In this document: piece after piece, positions 7,937 through 15,685 of the stretch
How the letters are laid out: each line of letters starts with the position of its first letter
Position numbering within the stretch: the first letter of the stretch is position 1
From: [Clostridium] leptum DSM 753
GTDB taxonomy: Bacteria; Bacillota; Clostridia; Oscillospirales; Acutalibacteraceae
Length of the DNA stretch: 64,000 nt
NCBI GenBank assembly: GCA_000154345.1
Contig: DS480349.1
Coordinates: forward strand, 496,001 to 560,000
Direction: 5' to 3'
Made by a program: the position numbers and the translations under genes
The notes under the pieces: model-generated
Told to the model about the DNA's origin: nothing
Databases searched by the model: none
What the model saw: the letters and a program-made list of their open reading frames with translations, nothing else

Positions 7937-8224
7937 TTACCGGAACAGCTTGGAAAAAAAAGAGCCGTTGCTGGAACGGTTTTCCGTATAGGTCAAGGAG
8001 GCAATTTCTCCATCCAGCGTCAGCTCCCCCGTTTCTAAGCTCAGTTTATTGATGTGGAGCCCTTCCCCTTTAATCATCAGCTCTCCTACAGCGGTATAGG
8101 CTACCACGGTCTGCTCATCAAAGCTGTCCACATCCTCCACTCCGGATACCACCAGCTTTTTCCTGTCCTCTAAAATCAAATTGTGGGGCATTCCGGCTTT
8201 TTTCTCTATTTTTAATTCTGCCAT
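7937..8224 (-). CDS. yabP: Sporulation protein YabP
   Basis: A 95-residue protein of the YabP/YqfC family. Typical features are HNLILEDRKKLVVSGVEDVDSFDEQTV in the first half and a short amphipathic end. It works with YabQ in cortex assembly. TAGGAGGGAAAAAGG precedes the ATG. It is the first gene of yabP-yabQ-divIC-S1. The S4-domain gene (rqcP/yabO) that heads this operon in B. subtilis is instead at 11739 on the other strand. Confidence 0.94.
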   Translation of the reverse strand: MAELKIEKKAGMPHNLILEDRKKLVVSGVEDVDSFDEQTVVAYTAVGELMIKGEGLHINKLSLETGELTLDGEIASLTYTENRSSNGSFFSKLFR

Positions 8225-8242
8225 CCTTTTTCCCTCCTATTG

Positions 8243-8266
8243 AAATCATAATGATACTTATGATTT
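8243..8266. repeat. Perfect 9-bp inverted repeat upstream of yabP
   Basis: AAATCATAA and TTATGATTT are separated by 6 bases, ending 19 bases before the yabP start. It may be an operator or a hairpin in the leader. It overlaps the region where a sigma-E promoter would be expected; I could not place that promoter with confidence. Confidence 0.5.
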
Positions 8267-8340
8267 TCAACGCCCCATTATGCAAAGCCCTGGGATTCCA
8301 AAGCCTCTCTAAATCATAAAAAGGATTTTTAAAATTTTTC

Positions 8341-8441
8341 TTTTGTCAAAACAGGAAATACGCTCCATCATCTGCTGAAGCAATGGGGCTTTCAGCGTCA
8401 TAAATGGCAAAATTACTCTGAATAAAAGGATTTTGTCAAAA
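8341..8441. promoter_or_regulatory. Two copies of TTTTGTCAAAA, 90 bp apart, upstream of spoIVB
   Basis: The palindrome TTTTG-T-CAAAA occurs at 8341-8351 and again at 8431-8441 in the yabP/spoIVB divergent region. The core TTGTCAAA is close to the Spo0A box (TTTGTCGAA, with A tolerated in clostridia). Spo0A binding is inference. Confidence 0.35.
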
Positions 8442-8515
8442 TAGTTTTTTCCCCATGTGGAACAGTAAGCATGTACCGATTTTCTCGTAAAACCGGCCAC
8501 AGAAAGGAGAAAATT

Positions 8516-9754
8516 ATGAAAAAATTTATCAAAGGCATTACCATCGCCCTGGCTGTGGTTCTGTGCGGCCTTCTGGGCGTTGGAGCCTATTTGGCGAACT
8601 CATTGCCTGATAATTATAAGGTGACCCAAAACAGCGGCATACAGACCCATAACATGATTCCGGTCACCGCGAAAACAGAAAATAATCAGACACTGGTCGA
8701 AGCTGGAATCCTAAATCATCCCGACGAAACCTATCAGGCAGACCTGATGCTGCTGGACGCTATTCCCATTAAAACCGTAGACGTTGAGGTGGTGGAAGAA
8801 ACCCAGGTGATCCCCTGCGGCACTCCCTTCGGCGTCAAGATTTTTACCCAGGGCGTGGTGGTAGTCGGGATGTCTGATTTAAAGTCAAACGGAAAAACAG
8901 TGAATCCCGCCCGTTCCGCCGGATTAAAAATCGGCGACGTGATTACCAGTATCAACGGCATCCAAGTGAATACCAATGAGGAGGTCGCGGCTATTATAGA
9001 GAAGAGCGGCGGCGTTCCTTTGAGCCTGTCGGTGCTGCGGTCTAACATGAGCTTTGAGGTCCAAATCACCCCTGTGAAAGCTGACGACGGCGTCTCTTAC
9101 AAGGCCGGGCTTTGGGTTCGAGACTCCTCCGCCGGCATCGGAACGCTCACCTTTTACAACCCTGAGGAGCACTCCTTTGCTGGGCTGGGCCATGGAATCT
9201 GCGACATTGACACAGGCGACCTGATGCCTCTGCTGAGCGGCGATATTGTTTCCGCCAACATCAGCGGTATCGTAAAGGGTGAAAAGGGCACGCCCGGAGA
9301 ACTGCGGGGTTATTTCAGCAATAACAACGCAATCGGCAATCTCTCAGCGAATATTCAGACCGGCGTTTACGGAACCATGGATCAGTGTCCCGCTTCCAAC
9401 GAGCCCATGACTGTGGCTATGAAGCAGCAGGTAGTTCCTGGAAAGGCTCAAATTCTTACAACCATCCAGGGCAATGAACCGCAATATTATGATATCGAAA
9501 TCGAAAGCGTAAATTATAACGAGGATGTACCCACTAAAAATATGATTGTAAAAATCACGGACCCTGAACTTTTGGAAAAAACCGGCGGCATTGTTCAGGG
9601 AATGAGCGGCAGCCCTATCATTCAGAATGGCATGCTGGTGGGAGCCGTCACCCATGTTTTCGTCAATGAACCGGAAAAAGGCTATGGGATTTTTGCGGAA
9701 AACATGCTGGAAAATTCCTACGAATTGGTAAATTCCCAAAAATTGGCATCTTAA
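8516..9754 (+). CDS. spoIVB: SpoIVB serine peptidase
   Basis: Forespore-secreted S55-family protease that triggers pro-sigma K processing across the spore membranes. It has 412 residues: an N-terminal membrane anchor (about 8-27), a PDZ domain (about 100-190: GIKTGDVIT-type LKIGDVITSINGIQV) and the C-terminal peptidase domain. H226 in GLGHG and the serine of MSGSP (364-368) are the expected catalytic positions. I chose the ATG at 8516 because AAAGGAG lies just upstream and the MKKF plus hydrophobic stretch follows; an earlier ATG at 8471 has no ribosome site. It precedes spo0A, the usual clostridial and bacillar order. Confidence 0.96.
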   Translation: MKKFIKGITIALAVVLCGLLGVGAYLANSLPDNYKVTQNSGIQTHNMIPVTAKTENNQTLVEAGILNHPDETYQADLMLLDAIPIKTVDVEVVEETQVIPCGTPFGVKIFTQGVVVVGMSDLKSNGKTVNPARSAGLKIGDVITSINGIQVNTNEEVAAIIEKSGGVPLSLSVLRSNMSFEVQITPVKADDGVSYKAGLWVRDSSAGIGTLTFYNPEEHSFAGLGHGICDIDTGDLMPLLSGDIVSANISGIVKGEKGTPGELRGYFSNNNAIGNLSANIQTGVYGTMDQCPASNEPMTVAMKQQVVPGKAQILTTIQGNEPQYYDIEIESVNYNEDVPTKNMIVKITDPELLEKTGGIVQGMSGSPIIQNGMLVGAVTHVFVNEPEKGYGIFAENMLENSYELVNSQKLAS

Positions 9755-9833
9755 ATTAATTTTAAATATCGCATTATTACTGGGTTTTATGCTATTATCT
9801 TCCCCCTGCCCGCAAAATTTTTTCAAAAAAGTA

Positions 9834-9862
9834 TTGCCATTTTTACCAATATATGGTAATCT
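9834..9862 (+). promoter_or_regulatory. Promoter upstream of spo0A
   Basis: TTGCCA, 17-base spacer, TAATCT, about 35 bases before the spo0A start. It looks like a vegetative sigma-A promoter. I found no clear sigma-H motif in the gap. Confidence 0.55.
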
Positions 9863-9896
9863 TATGACAGAGAAAAAAATATAGGGGGATTTCAAA

Positions 9897-10676
9897 ATGG
9901 AAAATCATGTAAAAATGCTGATTACCGAACAAGCTGCCGAATTTCATCGAGAGGACGCCAAGATCCTCAACGATTATGGTTTTGACCTTCACTTCTGCCA
10001 AAAGGATGGCATCCAGGTATTAAACGCGATCAACGAAGTGAATCCTGATGTAGTGGTATTGGATTTATTCATGCCCAGCATGGATGGAATCGGCGTGGTT
10101 GCCTCCGCTATGGAGAAGCCTGGCAAGCATCCGATGTTTATTGTTCTCTCTAATTTTGACAGCTCTGTGCTGGAAAAAGAGGTCATGAGCGCCGGCGCCT
10201 CCTATTTCGTGTTAAGGCCCTACAACGTCAAGGAGCTCGCCTCAAGGATTCTCCATTTAAAAGGCTCCTGCCAGCCTTCCGCCGGCGGCAAGCCTGTGGC
10301 TTCCCATTCCATACAGGGTCAAAGCATCGAAATTCAGGTGACCGATATTCTTCATCAAATCGGAGTTCCAGCTCATATCAAGGGTTATCACTATCTTAGA
10401 GACTCCATTTTGATGTCCATTGAAAATCCTGAAATCATCAACGCTGTCACAAAACAGCTTTATCCTGCTGTGGCAAAGAAATATGAAACCACCTCATCCA
10501 GAGTGGAAAGGGCGATCCGTCATGCCATCGAAGTGGCTTGGGACCGCGGCGACGTGGATATTTTAAACTCCTATTTCGGCTATACCATCCACACCAGCCG
10601 CGGAAAGCCCACCAACAGCGAATTCATCGCCATGATTTCCGACAAGCTTCGTTTGGAGATGAAAAGCGCCTCCTAA
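9897..10676 (+). CDS. spo0A: Spo0A sporulation master regulator with an atypical receiver pocket
   Basis: Response regulator that commits cells to sporulation. It has 259 residues: receiver domain 1-120, a short Gly/Ser linker, and the Spo0A DNA-binding domain from about 138 to the end, with intact KKYETTSSRVERAIRHAIEVAW recognition sequence (about 197-218). The phosphoacceptor aspartate is kept as D56 in VVVLDLFMP. The usual acidic pair near residues 10-11 reads T10-E11, the Thr/Ser switch is S85, and the invariant lysine of LKP is arginine (R107 in VLRPY). Phosphorylation chemistry may therefore differ. AGGGGG precedes the ATG. It lies directly behind spoIVB. Confidence 0.95.
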   Translation: MENHVKMLITEQAAEFHREDAKILNDYGFDLHFCQKDGIQVLNAINEVNPDVVVLDLFMPSMDGIGVVASAMEKPGKHPMFIVLSNFDSSVLEKEVMSAGASYFVLRPYNVKELASRILHLKGSCQPSAGGKPVASHSIQGQSIEIQVTDILHQIGVPAHIKGYHYLRDSILMSIENPEIINAVTKQLYPAVAKKYETTSSRVERAIRHAIEVAWDRGDVDILNSYFGYTIHTSRGKPTNSEFIAMISDKLRLEMKSAS

Positions 10677-10700
10677 CCAGATTTCCCTTTTGAAAAAAAG

Positions 10701-10750
10701 CTTCTTTGCCCTGATCCGACACGGTTCGACCTGGGGCAAAGAAGTTTTTT
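10701..10750 (+). terminator. Terminator of spo0A
   Basis: Stem CTTCTTTGCCC (10701-10711) with GGGGCAAAGAAG (10733-10744), then TTTTTT. It starts 25 bases after the spo0A stop. Confidence 0.85.
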
Positions 10751-10856
10751 ATTTATTTGATTAGAGCAGGAAAAAAGCGGGAAAACTGAGTATGGACTAT
10801 TTTTCATAGACAAGCATATTAATGTAACAGGACTGTTACTTTAAGGAGGACCCTAA

Positions 10857-11675
10857 ATGCAAAAGTTATGGACGATTTGTCTGTCTCTCATGATGGGCAT
10901 ATCCTTTGTGGCTTCTTACCCGGCCGCCCTTGTAGAAGCGCCGGCTATGAAAACGCCCGATGAAAGCCTGGAAGCTATAAAAGCTAAGGCTTTTATGGAT
11001 CCGCTGGACCAGCTCGTCCAATCGTTTCCCGACGATTTCAATACCTGTACCCAGCCGCAGGAGACTGCGCAGCCGTCTTCCTCTGAGCCGGATGCTCCTG
11101 CTTCCGAAGCCTCCTCACCTGATTCCAGCAGTCAAGAGGCCGCGTCTTCCGAGCCGGCTGAGCCTGCGGAAGCCTCCGGCGATCCCTCAGAGCCCGCTAT
11201 ACCCGCTAATTCCGACAACGCTATAGAGCTTTCGGAATTTTATATCCCGGAAATTCCATTATCCCAGGAGCTGCAGGCTTACACTTACCAGCAGTGTCAG
11301 GAAAAGCAGGTCAGTTACGAACTGGTTTTGGCCATGATGTACCACGAAAGCAACTATGATCCCTCCGCAGTGCGGTATTATGAGGATGGCTCTTCTGACA
11401 GCGGGATTATGCAGATTAACAGCATCAATTCTCAATCCTTATATGAGCTTTATGGGATCACTGATCTTCAGGATCCTTATGAAAATATTTTGGCAGGCGT
11501 CAGTATTATTTCCGGCTTTGTCCATCAATACGGCGAACATGACGGCCTGATGGCCTATAATATGGGCGTGGGCGGCTATCAAAACGCCATTGCCAACGGA
11601 ACCTATACCACCACCTACGCTCAAAACATCATGGCAACCAAAAGTGAAATCGAAGGCCTGCGGCAAAACGCCTGA
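10857..11675 (+). CDS. Secreted lytic transglycosylase (SLT domain)
   Basis: A 272-residue exported murein hydrolase. An N-terminal signal or anchor segment (about 3-27) is followed by a Ser/Pro/Glu/Ala-rich low-complexity linker (about 65-120) that probably crosses the wall. The SLT domain runs about 135-260, with the catalytic glutamate E164 in YHESNYDPSA, then SGIMQINS, DPYENI and the AYNMGVGG motif. It cleaves peptidoglycan glycan strands. A role in sporulation is possible from its position after spo0A but is not shown. AAGGAGG precedes the ATG and a terminator separates it from spo0A. Confidence 0.92.
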   Translation: MQKLWTICLSLMMGISFVASYPAALVEAPAMKTPDESLEAIKAKAFMDPLDQLVQSFPDDFNTCTQPQETAQPSSSEPDAPASEASSPDSSSQEAASSEPAEPAEASGDPSEPAIPANSDNAIELSEFYIPEIPLSQELQAYTYQQCQEKQVSYELVLAMMYHESNYDPSAVRYYEDGSSDSGIMQINSINSQSLYELYGITDLQDPYENILAGVSIISGFVHQYGEHDGLMAYNMGVGGYQNAIANGTYTTTYAQNIMATKSEIEGLRQNA

Positions 11676-11738
11676 TCTCTCTTGAAAACCCGCTCTGCAT
11701 CCTCTATAATAAAAGCATTACAAAATACGGAGGATTTT

Positions 11739-11978
11739 ATGAGACTGGATAAATATTTAAAGGTCAGCCGTTTAATTAAGCGGCGTACTGTGGCCAACGA
11801 GGCCTGCGATGCCGGCAGAGTGCTGGTCAACGGAAAGCCTTCCCGGGCTTCCTACGATGTGAAGGTTGGCGATGTTTTGGAAATTCAGATGGGCAGCCAT
11901 CCGTTAAAAGCGGAGGTACTGGATGTAACGGAATACGCCAAAAAGGAAACCGCCTCTCAGCTTTACCGATTGCTGTAA
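11739..11978 (+). CDS. rqcP: S4-domain RNA-binding protein, RqcP/YabO-like
   Basis: A 79-residue protein made of one S4 domain: MRLDKYLKVSRLIKRRTVANEACDAGRV-type helix-loop followed by VNGKPSRASYDVKVGDVLEI. In B. subtilis RqcP works with RqcH in alanine tailing of stalled chains on 50S subunits. I chose the ATG at 11739 because GGAGG lies 6-10 bases upstream and MRLDKYL is the normal family start; the in-frame ATG at 11682 lacks this. In Bacillus this gene heads the yabP-yabQ-divIC operon; here it is about 3.5 kb away on the opposite strand. Confidence 0.9.
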   Translation: MRLDKYLKVSRLIKRRTVANEACDAGRVLVNGKPSRASYDVKVGDVLEIQMGSHPLKAEVLDVTEYAKKETASQLYRLL

Positions 11979-12014
11979 AAGAAGCCCGCCGGCATTTGCC
12001 GGCGGGCTTCTTTT
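11977..12014. terminator. Strong bidirectional terminator after rqcP
   Basis: A perfect 17-bp inverted repeat (arms AAAAGAAGCCCGCCGGC and its complement) with a 4-base loop ATTT, ending in TTTT. It sits between convergent genes: rqcP on plus and the zinc ribbon gene on minus. Confidence 0.9.
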
Positions 12015-12117
12015 AATTAATTTTTTATCAAACAGCCTTCAAGATTTTACAAAGCAGCCACTTTCTGATTAGCTGCCGGTAACAAAGGGCAAGCTGTGAA
12101 AATGAAGACAGCTGTTT

Positions 12118-12579
12118 TTATTTAATAGGTTCTTCTACCTGCTCGCCGCAGCCACAGCCGCAATAGTCCTCATCGTCAGCATCAGAGCAGCAACCGCAGT
12201 CGCACTCTAAATCGTCGAAGTCGAACTCCAAGGATTCGCCGCAGTTAGGGCACTGAATACCGCCCTTCAGCAAAACATCCTCGGAAACGCAGATAGTTTC
12301 ATTACAGGTGGGACAGGTGACCTCATAATATTCCTCATCCTCGCCGTCATCTTCATCCTCATCGTAGAAGTCCTGCTCCAGATAATACAAGTCCTCGTCT
12401 ACCTCATCCAGCTGGTTGCCCATATCGTTCATGCTTTCCTCTAAGTCGGAAACCGTCAGGGCCATATCGTCTAACAGGCCGATGATCGCATTGATAACCT
12501 TGACCTCTTTTTCGTCAGCGTTCAGCTCCAACCCTTCTACAAGACCTTTGATGTACGCGGTTTTTTCTGTTAAAGTCAT
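12118..12579 (-). CDS. CD1247-type zinc ribbon protein with a Cys-rich tail
   Basis: A 153-residue protein found beside efp in clostridia (CD1247 N-terminal domain family). Residues 1-60 are a helical domain (MTLTEKTAYIKGLVEGL, then heptad-like sequence). An acidic Asp/Glu run covers 61-86. A zinc ribbon follows with C89, C92, C110 and C113. Seven more cysteines (126, 128, 130, 131, 140, 142, 144) pack into the C-terminal 19 residues, separated by Asp and Gly, like a metallothionein tail. The function is unknown; metal binding is likely. AAGGAGG precedes the ATG. Confidence 0.85.
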   Translation of the reverse strand: MTLTEKTAYIKGLVEGLELNADEKEVKVINAIIGLLDDMALTVSDLEESMNDMGNQLDEVDEDLYYLEQDFYDEDEDDGEDEEYYEVTCPTCNETICVSEDVLLKGGIQCPNCGESLEFDFDDLECDCGCCSDADDEDYCGCGCGEQVEEPIK

Positions 12580-12695
12580 ACCTGTACCTCCTTAAAATTC
12601 GTTTTGTTCGTTTCTGAATTGATTGGGCTTCCTTTCTTTCCGCTTTCTTCACAATCCACTTCCAAAAACAGGAAACCGCCAATGAATAGTATTGG

Positions 12696-13253
12696 TTAAG
12701 CGCGCTCCATATATTCGCCGGTACGGGTATCTACGCGGATCATTTCCCCTTCGTCGATAAACAACGGAACCTTGATCTCCGCGCCGGTTTCCAAAGTGGC
12801 AGGCTTAGTGGCGTTGGTAGCGGTATCCCCCTTAAAGCCGGGATCCGTCTTGGTCACCTGAAGCTCCACAAAGAACGGGGGCTCCACGCCGAACACGCTG
12901 CCCTTATAAGAAAGCACCTTGCACTCCATATTTTCTTTCACAAATTTAAAGTTGTCGCCCAGCACGCTTTTGTTGATTGGCAGCTGCTCATAAGACTCCA
13001 AATCCATGAAATAATACAGATCTCCGTCGTTGTACAGATACTGCATATCCTTTCTGTCGATAAAGGCGGTGGGATATTTGTCGTTGGGATTGAAGGTCTT
13101 TTCCACCACGCTGCCGGTAATCACGTTTCTGATTTTGGTGCGGACAAAAGCCGCTCCCTTTCCGGGTTTAACATGCTGGAATTCTATAATCGAATATACA
13201 TTCCCATCCATTTCAAAGGTAATGCCGTTTCTGAAATCACCTGCTGATACCAT
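12696..13253 (-). CDS. efp: Translation elongation factor P
   Basis: A 185-residue three-domain factor that binds between P and E sites to help form bonds at polyproline stretches. The N-terminal KOW-like domain carries KPGKGAAFVRTK with the tip lysine K32 that receives the post-translational modification in other species. The late signature around TDPGFKGDTA-TNATKPATLETG is typical. No EF-P modifying enzyme is seen nearby. GGAGGATCATAT precedes the ATG. It follows the aminopeptidase gene. Confidence 0.97.
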   Translation of the reverse strand: MVSAGDFRNGITFEMDGNVYSIIEFQHVKPGKGAAFVRTKIRNVITGSVVEKTFNPNDKYPTAFIDRKDMQYLYNDGDLYYFMDLESYEQLPINKSVLGDNFKFVKENMECKVLSYKGSVFGVEPPFFVELQVTKTDPGFKGDTATNATKPATLETGAEIKVPLFIDEGEMIRVDTRTGEYMERA

Positions 13254-13331
13254 ATATGATCCTCCAATACAAAATTATCTAATATAGAGTTTATCCTAAA
13301 TCACCGTATTTTTCAAGTTTTTTCTCACAAA

Positions 13332-14423
13332 TTATAAAAGAATCAACTCTTTTGATGATTTCGTAAAATTCTGATACCCGTTTTCTGTAATTACCACCAT
13401 ATCCTCGATCCTTACGCCAAACCGGTCCGGCAGATAAATTCCGGGCTCAACAGTCATCACTACGCCCGGCTCCAGGATATCCGGGCTGGACGGACCGCAT
13501 CTGGGCTCCTCGTGGATTTCCAGACCTACGGAATGGCCGGTTGCGTGGCCGAAGCAGCGCCCATAGCCCGCTTGCGTGATTAAATCTCTGGCCGCGGCGT
13601 CCACCTCCTTACAGGACTTTCCAGGGCCAATCGCGGCCAAGGCGGCCAGCTGAGCCTTTAGGACCGTCTCATATACCTGTTTTTGTTCATCCGTCACCTG
13701 GCCGAGAGCCACTGTTCTCGTCATGTCGCTGCAATAATGGTGATAGACGGCACCAATATCCATTGTGATAAAATCGCCTTTTTCAACGGGCTTTTCCTCA
13801 GGCACGCCGTGAGGCAAGGAGCCGTTCTTTCCGGAAACTACGATCAAATCAAAGGAAACGCTTTCCGCGCCGTTTCTCCTCATAAAAAATTCGATTTCCA
13901 GCGCCAGCTCCCGTTCCGTGATTCCTTCCTTGATTTTAGCAAGGATGTGGGAAAAAGCGGCGTCGGTAATTTCTTGGGCTGTGTTCATCTCCCGAAGCTC
14001 CCCCGGCTCCTTGATCCGGCGCATTTGGTGCAGAAGCCGGTCTAAGGTTCGATCCTTAACCACCCTAGCCCCAGCCGCATGGAAAATCGTTTCCATCTGC
14101 TGGGCAGAGGACAAGGAAATCCCCTCATACTCTAATAAAATGCCCTTGAGCCCTTCCTGACGGGCAAGCTCCTTCAGCGTCTCCCCGATTTTGGAAAACT
14201 CCACCACCTTGCAATGGGAAACCTGCTTGCAGGCAGCCTCATAATAACGGAAGTCCACAATAAAATAGGCTTCCCGCCGGGTGACCAGCACGTAGCCCGC
14301 CGAGGTTTCCATCCCGGTGAGATACAAACGGTTTGCCGGAGATGTGATCAACGCGCCGTCTACGGCCTGCTCTCCCACCGCCTCCGGCAAAAGCGACATT
14401 AACCGCTCTGTTCTTTCCGCCAT
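13332..14423 (-). CDS. M24-family Xaa-Pro aminopeptidase
   Basis: A 363-residue pita-bread-fold metallopeptidase that removes N-terminal residues before proline. The N-terminal creatinase-like domain covers about 1-130. The catalytic domain has the five metal ligands: Asp in ITMDIGAVY, Asp in CSDMTRTV, His in GHATGHSVGLEIHEEP, Glu in TVEPGIYL and Glu in GVRIEDM. AAGGAGGCGG precedes the ATG. The order aroQ-peptidase-efp is common in Firmicutes, fitting co-transcription. Confidence 0.93.
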   Translation of the reverse strand: MAERTERLMSLLPEAVGEQAVDGALITSPANRLYLTGMETSAGYVLVTRREAYFIVDFRYYEAACKQVSHCKVVEFSKIGETLKELARQEGLKGILLEYEGISLSSAQQMETIFHAAGARVVKDRTLDRLLHQMRRIKEPGELREMNTAQEITDAAFSHILAKIKEGITERELALEIEFFMRRNGAESVSFDLIVVSGKNGSLPHGVPEEKPVEKGDFITMDIGAVYHHYCSDMTRTVALGQVTDEQKQVYETVLKAQLAALAAIGPGKSCKEVDAAARDLITQAGYGRCFGHATGHSVGLEIHEEPRCGPSSPDILEPGVVMTVEPGIYLPDRFGVRIEDMVVITENGYQNFTKSSKELILL

Positions 14424-14504
14424 AACCGCCGCCTCCTTTCTGGCTTTTATCGATGCTTTTCAACGATTTTACAAAACACTTTTATCCATCTGTATTCTTT
14501 CATT

Positions 14505-14936
14505 TCAAAGTAAGCGCTTTAAAGCGTCGATAGCCAAAAAATAGCTGTTTTTTCCGAAGCCCGCGATCTGTCCGGCGCATACCGGCGAAATCACGGAATG
14601 GTGCCGGAATTCCTCCCGGGCATAAATATTGCTCATATGAACCTCTACAAAGGGAATCCGCAGGCAGGAAATCGCATCCCTCAGGGCATAACTGTAATGG
14701 GTCAGCGCTCCCGCATTGATGACCGCCCCATCGAACACATCCTTCGCCTCGTGGATTTTATCCACTAAAGCCCCCTCCCAATTGGACTGGAAGATTTCGC
14801 AGGCGCAGCCCGCCTTGTCTGCGTAGTCCCGAATCTGGGCGTCAATGCTCTCCGCTGTCTCCGTGCCGTAAATTCCTTTTTCCCGCACGCCGATCATATT
14901 TAAGTTCGGCCCCAGCAGTACCAATATCTTTTTCAA
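14505..14936 (-). CDS. aroQ: Type II 3-dehydroquinate dehydratase
   Basis: Third step of the shikimate pathway, turning 3-dehydroquinate into 3-dehydroshikimate. The length of 143 residues is standard for the dodecameric type II enzyme. Motifs: LGPNLNMIGVRE with the catalytic tyrosine of GIYG, VINAGALTHYS, and EVHMSNIYAREEFRHHS with the catalytic histidine. The start codon is TTG at 14936, following AGGAGG and GAGGAAAG; no ATG fits the family N-terminus better. Confidence 0.95.
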   Translation of the reverse strand: MKKILVLLGPNLNMIGVREKGIYGTETAESIDAQIRDYADKAGCACEIFQSNWEGALVDKIHEAKDVFDGAVINAGALTHYSYALRDAISCLRIPFVEVHMSNIYAREEFRHHSVISPVCAGQIAGFGKNSYFLAIDALKRLL

Positions 14937-14961
14937 CTTTCCTCACTACCTCCTGGCTTTT

Positions 14962-15465
14962 TTAACTCCGTCCCATTTTCGCTTTTTTGCGAAATCGCCG
15001 TTCCCACTTCCGTCTCAGCCGAAAGCTGGCGGTATTCTCCAGCTGAATCGGCTCCAGCAGCACTGATTTCATGCCGCATAGATTAGCCCCGATGATATCT
15101 GTAAATATTTGGTCTCCTACCACCAGGCACTGGCTGTTTTTCACTTGATTCCGCAAGCCTTTTTTTGCTTTTAAATATCCCCACGGCAGCGGCTTTGCCG
15201 CGAAATGGACAAAGGGCAGCTGAAACTGGGCGGCAAAAGGTTCTACCCGCTCTTTAAAATTATTCGAAATAATAAAAAGCTGGAAGCCCTGTTCCACCAG
15301 ATTTTGGGCCCAAGCCACCGAGCCCTCAAACGGAGACTGAGAGCCATGAGTCGATAGGGTATTGTCTACATCTAAAAACACAGCCCGGATTCCCAAGGAA
15401 TTCAGCAGTTCTTCAGAGATATCCGTCACCCGTTTCAAAGCTACCGTAGGCAGAAAAAAAGACAT
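14962..15465 (-). CDS. yqeG: YqeG-type HAD IIIA phosphatase
   Basis: A 167-residue HAD-superfamily protein. Motif I VFLDVDNTLSTHG gives the nucleophile and acid aspartates. A later VGDQIFTDIIGANLCGMKSVLL is motif IV. The C-terminal half ends in a basic stretch. Phosphatidylglycerophosphate phosphatase activity has been shown for some relatives, but the substrate is unsure here. I chose the ATG at 15465 because GGAGG stands 5 bases upstream. Confidence 0.9.
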   Translation of the reverse strand: MSFFLPTVALKRVTDISEELLNSLGIRAVFLDVDNTLSTHGSQSPFEGSVAWAQNLVEQGFQLFIISNNFKERVEPFAAQFQLPFVHFAAKPLPWGYLKAKKGLRNQVKNSQCLVVGDQIFTDIIGANLCGMKSVLLEPIQLENTASFRLRRKWERRFRKKAKMGRS

Positions 15466-15485
15466 AAAAACCTCCAATCAAAACC

Positions 15486-15600
15486 ACGGGATGAACCCAT
15501 AGCTTGCCCAGGCCCTCTGGGCCTATCTCTTGCGGCAGCCCCTTTGGGGGCCATTTTTGACCACCAGCTCAGCTGGTGGATGTATCCGGCCTTTTCGGCG
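15486..15600. repeat. Cluster of short hairpins between yqeG and rpsU
   Basis: Successive inverted repeats: GGG-ATGAA-CCC (about 15488-15498), AGGCCC-TCT-GGGCCT (15510-15524), GCCCC-TTT-GGGG (15538-15549), a perfect 9-bp CCACCAGCT-C-AGCTGGTGG (15561-15579) and GCC-TTTTC-GGC (about 15588-15599). No credible protein is encoded. This could be a small structured RNA or a REP-like intergenic repeat. Confidence 0.5.
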
Positions 15601-15605
15601 GCATT

Positions 15606-15634
15606 AAAAAAGCGGGCAATCCTGCCCGCTTTTT
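15606..15634 (-). terminator. Terminator of rpsU
   Basis: AGCGGGCA (15611-15618) and TGCCCGCT (15623-15630) with a 4-base loop, flanked by A5 and T4. On the minus strand it lies about 50 bases past the rpsU stop. The symmetrical flanks allow use from both sides. Confidence 0.85.
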
Positions 15635-15685
15635 CAAAACGCTTGAATTCAATTGGAGCAGCCGCTGTCATAAGCCTGTCGCAGC

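Noticed and set aside
15441..15671. 76-codon frame on minus across the hairpin cluster
   Set aside because: No ribosome site, biased composition, and it runs through the rpsU terminator and several perfect hairpins.
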